DNA from: Balneolaceae bacterium
Lineage (GTDB): Bacteria; Bacteroidota; Rhodothermia; Balneolales; Balneolaceae
Length of the DNA stretch: 46,079 nucleotides
NCBI GenBank assembly: GCA_016937115.1
Contig: JAFGWN010000049.1
Location: 1-46,079, forward strand
Reading direction: 5' to 3'
Below are positions 42,474 to 46,079 of this stretch, piece after piece; the first letter of the stretch is position 1; each line of letters starts with the position of its first letter. A program made the position numbers and the translations under genes. The notes beneath the pieces were generated by a model that had not been told where the DNA came from, searched no databases, and saw only the letters and a program-made list of their open reading frames with translations.

Positions 42474-43439
42474 ATGAAAAGATCAATGTGTATCATTTGG
42501 ATCATCGGGGTTACCCTGCTGGTAAGTGGATGTAATCAGGGAACCCGGCTGTTAAACAAAATTCCAGTTAACTCCGTAGAAGTAAAAGTGTTGGACCAAA
42601 ATGACACTCCTGTACAGGGAGCGCAGGTCCAGGCTTCGAACGGACGGGAGACAACGACCGACAGCGAGGGAGTAGCCAAGGTTCGGTTTGGGAGTGTAGG
42701 CATTCATACCATCTCGGTATTTGCCGATAATTATATGCCGTCGAATTTTGTGGTTACAATGCCGGCCGACCGTGGTAAAATCGTCACACGACGACTGACT
42801 GGCGAAGTACGTTTTGCAGGCTTAAATTTTGGTGCCATGAACATGTATCCGCTTGTTTTCAATTACATGTTCAGCAGCTACGGATACAGCCCCCAACTGG
42901 AACCGTATAAAGAGGGACAAAGCACGGCCTGGAGTATTTCATCCGGCGAAAGTGATGGAGATGTATTAACCATGAGCAAAGCGTTTTTAAAAGAGATGGA
43001 TGATGGCAAAGAATGGTGGGGTATTGAGCTGTCGAAAATGGGAGAGGATGATTCCAAGTACGTTGCCGAAATCCTTTTTTCTGAAGATCGCAGCAAAATA
43101 TTGCGTTATCGGGAAAAGATCGGAGAAAGCGAAGTGCAGGAAAAACCCGTATCGGAAGGATGGTACACGCAGCCGGTTTCACTTACCGAAGAATCTGAGC
43201 AGGGAGCTGTTAAAGAGGAAAATATCCCCCTTGATACGATGAAAGGAAGCTTCAAAGCCGACCTGCTTGTATTTGGTATAGCACCCAATACAAACTTAAA
43301 GATATGGAAAGCCAAAAATTCGGCTGTACCGGGCGGCGTTCTGAAATATGAGATACAAGGCGATAGTGAGTTAGTATACCGCAACGAACTCATAGACTTT
43401 AAAACGAAGGGGGCTTCTACCATGCTCAACAGTTATTGA
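42474..43439 (+). CDS. Lipoprotein with carboxypeptidase-regulatory-like domain
   Basis: A 321-aa lipoprotein (LLVSGC, Cys20). Residues about 33-110 form a carboxypeptidase-regulatory/Ig-like beta domain: VEVKVLDQNDTPVQGAQVQA, TTDSEGVAKVRFGSVGIHTI. The remaining 200 residues are unfamiliar, rich in beta and charged residues (GKEWWGIELSKMGEDDSKYV). It may be a surface or periplasmic protein. No function is assigned. A divergent spacer of about 150 bp separates it from gldC, and a strong terminator follows. Confidence 0.75.
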   Translation: MKRSMCIIWIIGVTLLVSGCNQGTRLLNKIPVNSVEVKVLDQNDTPVQGAQVQASNGRETTTDSEGVAKVRFGSVGIHTISVFADNYMPSNFVVTMPADRGKIVTRRLTGEVRFAGLNFGAMNMYPLVFNYMFSSYGYSPQLEPYKEGQSTAWSISSGESDGDVLTMSKAFLKEMDDGKEWWGIELSKMGEDDSKYVAEILFSEDRSKILRYREKIGESEVQEKPVSEGWYTQPVSLTEESEQGAVKEENIPLDTMKGSFKADLLVFGIAPNTNLKIWKAKNSAVPGGVLKYEIQGDSELVYRNELIDFKTKGASTMLNSY

Positions 43440-43463
43440 GTACATCTAAACAACTATTTAAAC

Positions 43464-43501
43464 AAAAAGCCTCAATTCGTTGATGAATTGAGGCTTTTTT
43501 T
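43464..43501. terminator. Strong bidirectional terminator
   Basis: A perfect 15-bp stem, AAAAAGCCTCAATTC / GAATTGAGGCTTTTT, with a 6-nt loop. Seven or more T follow on plus and TTTTT on minus. It separates the lipoprotein gene (+) from ahcY (-). Confidence 0.95.
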
Positions 43502-43518
43502 GAATAAGGAAGTTAATC

Positions 43519-44829
43519 TTAGTAGCGGTAGTGCTCAGGCTTGTACGGCCCTTCTTTCGGCACATCGATATAGTCGGCCTGCTCATCAGTGAGCTCTTCA
43601 AGCTCGACACCGATTTTTTCAAGATGCAACCGCGCTACTTTCTCATCCAGATATTTTGGCAGCACGTGCACGCCCAGCTCAAAATCATCCGCACGATTCC
43701 AGAGAGCAATTTGTGCCAATGTCTGGTTTGTAAAGCTGTTTGACATCACAAATGATGGATGCCCTGTTGCATTACCAAGATTCATCAGGCGACCTTCAGC
43801 CAGGAGGATAATCTCTTTACCGTCTTCCAACTTGAACAGATCAACCTGTGGCTTAATAGTATCGCGTTCTGCATTCGCTTTCAGCCAGGCAACATCAATT
43901 TCATTATCAAAGTGACCAATATTTCCAACAATCGTTTTGTCCTTCATTGATTTGAAATGGCGATCAGTCAAAATGTCTTTGTTACCCGTGGCTGTAACTA
44001 CAATATCAGCACGTTTTACAGCATCATCCATCTTCTTTACTTCATAGCCATCCATAGCCGCCTGAAGTGCACAGATGGGATCAATCTCTGTAACAATCAC
44101 ACGGGCTCCAGCGCCACGCAGCGAAGCTGCAGAACCTTTACCTACATCGCCGTATCCGGCAACAACAGCAACTTTTCCAGCCAGCATTACATCGGTGGCA
44201 CGCTTTACAGCATCAACACACGATTCACGACAGCCGTACTTATTATCAAACTTAGACTTGGTTACGGAGTCGTTCACGTTCATCGCCGGGGCACCAAGCG
44301 TACCTTCTTTTGCCATGCGGTACAGTCGATTGACGCCCGTTGTGGTTTCTTCGGAAATACCGCGAATACCTTTTAGCAGTTCAGGATATTCATCGTGTAC
44401 AAGGGCTGTAAGGTCGCCGCCATCGTCCAAAATCATGTTCAGTGGCTTGCCATCTTCAAAAAACAGGGTCTGCTCAATACACCACGTATACTCTTCTTCT
44501 GTTTCGCCTTTCCAGGCATAAACCGGCACGCCGGAATCGGCAATAGCAGCTGCAGCGTGATCCTGTGTAGAAAAAATATTGCATGATGACCACTGCACTT
44601 CGGCGCCCAGTTCAACAAGCGTTTCAATCAATACAGCAGTTTGAACCGTCATATGCAGGCAACCGGCAATACGCGCACCTTCCAATGGCTGTTCTTCATT
44701 ATATTCTTCACGAATTGCCATCAAGCCGGGCATTTCTGCTTCAGCCAGGCGAATCTCTTTGCGGCCGAAATCAGCCAGTCCGATATCTTTAACTTTATAC
44801 GGTAACTTTTCTTTTACTTCTTGTGCCAT
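43519..44829 (-). CDS. ahcY: Adenosylhomocysteinase
   Basis: A protein of about 436 aa, the NAD-dependent SAH hydrolase that converts S-adenosylhomocysteine to adenosine and homocysteine in the methyl cycle. Motifs: [36 protein letters not shown], the Rossmann signature [20 protein letters not shown], and the C-terminus ending KPEHYRY. All conserved features are intact. I start at ATG 44829; the track start at 44841 is a TTG. A 111-bp spacer separates it from the thioredoxin-like genes. No SAH riboswitch was recognised in that spacer. Confidence 0.98.
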   Translation of the reverse strand: MAQEVKEKLPYKVKDIGLADFGRKEIRLAEAEMPGLMAIREEYNEEQPLEGARIAGCLHMTVQTAVLIETLVELGAEVQWSSCNIFSTQDHAAAAIADSGVPVYAWKGETEEEYTWCIEQTLFFEDGKPLNMILDDGGDLTALVHDEYPELLKGIRGISEETTTGVNRLYRMAKEGTLGAPAMNVNDSVTKSKFDNKYGCRESCVDAVKRATDVMLAGKVAVVAGYGDVGKGSAASLRGAGARVIVTEIDPICALQAAMDGYEVKKMDDAVKRADIVVTATGNKDILTDRHFKSMKDKTIVGNIGHFDNEIDVAWLKANAERDTIKPQVDLFKLEDGKEIILLAEGRLMNLGNATGHPSFVMSNSFTNQTLAQIALWNRADDFELGVHVLPKYLDEKVARLHLEKIGVELEELTDEQADYIDVPKEGPYKPEHYRY

Positions 44830-44940
44830 GAAATTCTTCAATTGATTTAAATTTTTACAGACCCTAAATATAAGGCTTTATACTTATTTATTCAATATTT
44901 CAGCGGATCAGTTCGTTCCAATTTAGCGGGTTACAGAGCG

Positions 44941-45492
44941 CTATTTTCTATACTTTTCAACAATTTTCTTTGCTTTTTCATAATCTTGCCTTGGGCCCTG
45001 GCTGCCCAGTGATATTTTTATAAAATTTCCATTTGTATCCAGAAATATTTTATATGGAATGCTGCGAACACCGATCGTTGCATACAGCTTAGTTGTATCC
45101 AGCAGGTAATTAAAGGCGTAATCGTGATTTTCAGCAAAATCTTTAGCATCATCAGCATCGTCTTCCCAGCCCGGTGTTACCGCTAAAACCGCAAAATTAT
45201 CAGGATACTCTTCTGTCAGCTTTTGTAACCCGGGGAAGCTGTTTGTGCACGGTTTGCACCAGGTTTCCCAAAAATCAATCATAATAACTTTTCCACGAAA
45301 ATCTGAAACGCGGACGGTATCTCCTTTAAGGGTCGTAAATCTGGCCTGCTCAATTGCATTTGTAAACTGCAAAAGGTTGAGGCTTCTCTCCGCCGGGCGA
45401 CTGGTTTGCTCGGTTGAAGCACAACCTGCAGCCAGAATTGCAATACTTAAAATCGAAAATAAAGCGGATATTTTACGAGATTCAAGCTTCAT
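44941..45492 (-). CDS. TlpA-like thioredoxin-fold lipoprotein, copy 1
   Basis: A protein of about 183 aa. The lipoprotein signal ends AILAAGC (Cys24). The redoxin domain has WETWCKPC with C79 and C82, then AVLAVTPGWEDDADDAKDFA and RSIPYKIFLDTNGNF with the cis-proline. Such proteins reduce or exchange disulfides in the periplasm. I use ATG 45492, which gives a classical 24-residue signal; ATG 45519 is also open and overlaps the upstream gene's TGA as ATGA, so it may be used. It is a tandem paralogue of the next gene. Confidence 0.93.
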   Translation of the reverse strand: MKLESRKISALFSILSIAILAAGCASTEQTSRPAERSLNLLQFTNAIEQARFTTLKGDTVRVSDFRGKVIMIDFWETWCKPCTNSFPGLQKLTEEYPDNFAVLAVTPGWEDDADDAKDFAENHDYAFNYLLDTTKLYATIGVRSIPYKIFLDTNGNFIKISLGSQGPRQDYEKAKKIVEKYRK

Positions 45493-45515
45493 GTTCTCAC
45501 TTTTTTTAAATAAAA

Positions 45516-46076
45516 TCATTCGGATCCCGCCGTTGTTCCTGTCGGGCCTTCACTCGTACTTTTATGCTCTTCAATGATCTTTTTGATTTTCTTGTAATCC
45601 TGATCCGGTCCATAGCTTCCCATGGATGATTTTATAAATGACCCATTCGCATCAACAAAAACCTTATAAGGAATACTTTGCACCTGCAGTTTTTTGTGTA
45701 ACCCATTGGAATCCATCAGGTACTGAAAAGAGTAATCATGGTTTTCTGCAAATGTCTTTGCCTCTTCCCGGGTATCGGTAAATCCCGGCGTTACCGCTAA
45801 AACCACAAAATCATTGGGATACTCTTCTTGCAATTTTTCCAGCGTTGAAAAACTGGCAATACAGGGTTTGCACCAAGTCTCCCAAAAATCGATTAAAACC
45901 ACTTTTCCCTTGTAGTCCGAGACGCTTACACTGTCTCCATCTAAGGTTTGAAAAGAAGCCTGCTGTACATACGCTTCCGGGGTATCATTTTGGGGGGTGT
46001 TAGAAGCATCATTTTTGCCTCCACAGGCTACCACAAAAGAAACCAAGACAAAGAGTAAGAAAAATCTGATGCACAT
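45516..46076 (-). CDS. TlpA-like thioredoxin-fold lipoprotein, copy 2
   Basis: A 186-aa protein with lipoprotein signal SFVVAC (Cys18) and redoxin domain WETWCKPC (C69, C72), [19 protein letters not shown] and [15 protein letters not shown]. It is clearly homologous to the downstream copy over the whole redoxin domain, including WETWCKPC and VLAVTPG, so a tandem duplication occurred. Ends or start: ATG 46076 is 3 bp from the window edge and the frame stays open upstream, so an earlier start cannot be excluded. The C-terminus has an extra [14 protein letters not shown] tail. Confidence 0.92.
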   Translation of the reverse strand: MCIRFFLLFVLVSFVVACGGKNDASNTPQNDTPEAYVQQASFQTLDGDSVSVSDYKGKVVLIDFWETWCKPCIASFSTLEKLQEEYPNDFVVLAVTPGFTDTREEAKTFAENHDYSFQYLMDSNGLHKKLQVQSIPYKVFVDANGSFIKSSMGSYGPDQDYKKIKKIIEEHKSTSEGPTGTTAGSE

Positions 46077-46079
46077 AAG

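Noticed and set aside
44842-44940. SAH riboswitch upstream of ahcY
   Set aside because: I looked for the conserved GC-rich pseudoknot pattern and found only AT-rich sequence without matching stems.

Overview
The window reads as a chromosomal segment from a member of the Bacteroidota/Balneolota side of the FCB group. The evidence is a SusC/SusD outer-membrane pair, a GldC homologue, DUF4168, fasciclin and DoxX proteins, many lipoproteins, a YifB-MutS-PriA-ScpB housekeeping set, and frequent non-ATG or weak-SD starts. I see no rRNA, tRNA, CRISPR array, prophage or insertion sequence. The base composition looks even throughout. Nearly all the DNA is coding.

Layout, left to right. An unrecognised CDS runs off the left edge. 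It is followed by a four-helix-bundle protein gene embedded in degenerate GTCTGCC phrase repeats, then a creatininase-family amidohydrolase, a GntR regulator whose start is unclear, and mutS, all on the minus strand. Divergent from mutS are a YihY-type membrane protein and a 3-methyladenine DNA glycosylase. DUF4168, YceI and a CsaA-like tRNA-binding protein follow. A plus-strand operon (8.8-11.7 kb) carries a signal-less BtuF-like protein, an SDR broken by one in-frame TGA, a NUDIX hydrolase and a DJ-1/PfpI protein, and ends at a strong terminator. Next come fasciclin (-), then a PQQ/sorbosone-dehydrogenase-like lipoprotein, DoxX and an NAD-type isocitrate dehydrogenase (+).

From 15.3 to 33.7 kb almost everything is on the minus strand: a YfcE-like phosphoesterase, ketopantoate reductase, an exported cyanophycinase, SusD and SusC, a TPR protein, an alpha/beta hydrolase, RluB-type pseudouridine synthase, ScpB, an AstE/aspartoacylase-like zinc hydrolase overlapping a GCS2-CBS fusion ligase, PriA (forced TTG start), a possible 29-aa membrane peptide, and YifB. 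Then come DUF4342 (+), trxB (-) and the three-subunit proton-translocating transhydrogenase pntAA-pntAB-pntB (+). A structured non-coding mosaic follows, then an MFS transporter (-), nth coupled to a MEMO-family protein (+), a cruciform repeat, gldC (-), a lipoprotein (+), ahcY (-) and two tandem TlpA-like lipoprotein thioredoxins (-).

Functional themes are DNA repair and replication (MutS, Mpg, Nth, PriA, ScpB), redox and NADPH supply (TrxB, Pnt, IDH, TlpA pair), and nutrient capture (SusCD beside an exported cyanophycinase). The observations I would follow up first are the GCS2-CBS/AstE ligase-hydrolase pair, the SusCD-cyanophycinase neighbourhood, the SDR with one nonsense codon, the MEMO protein with an extra N-terminal domain coupled to an Nth with unusual cysteine spacing, the small membrane ORF, and the several structured intergenic repeats. 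None of these is proven to be a new system from sequence alone.
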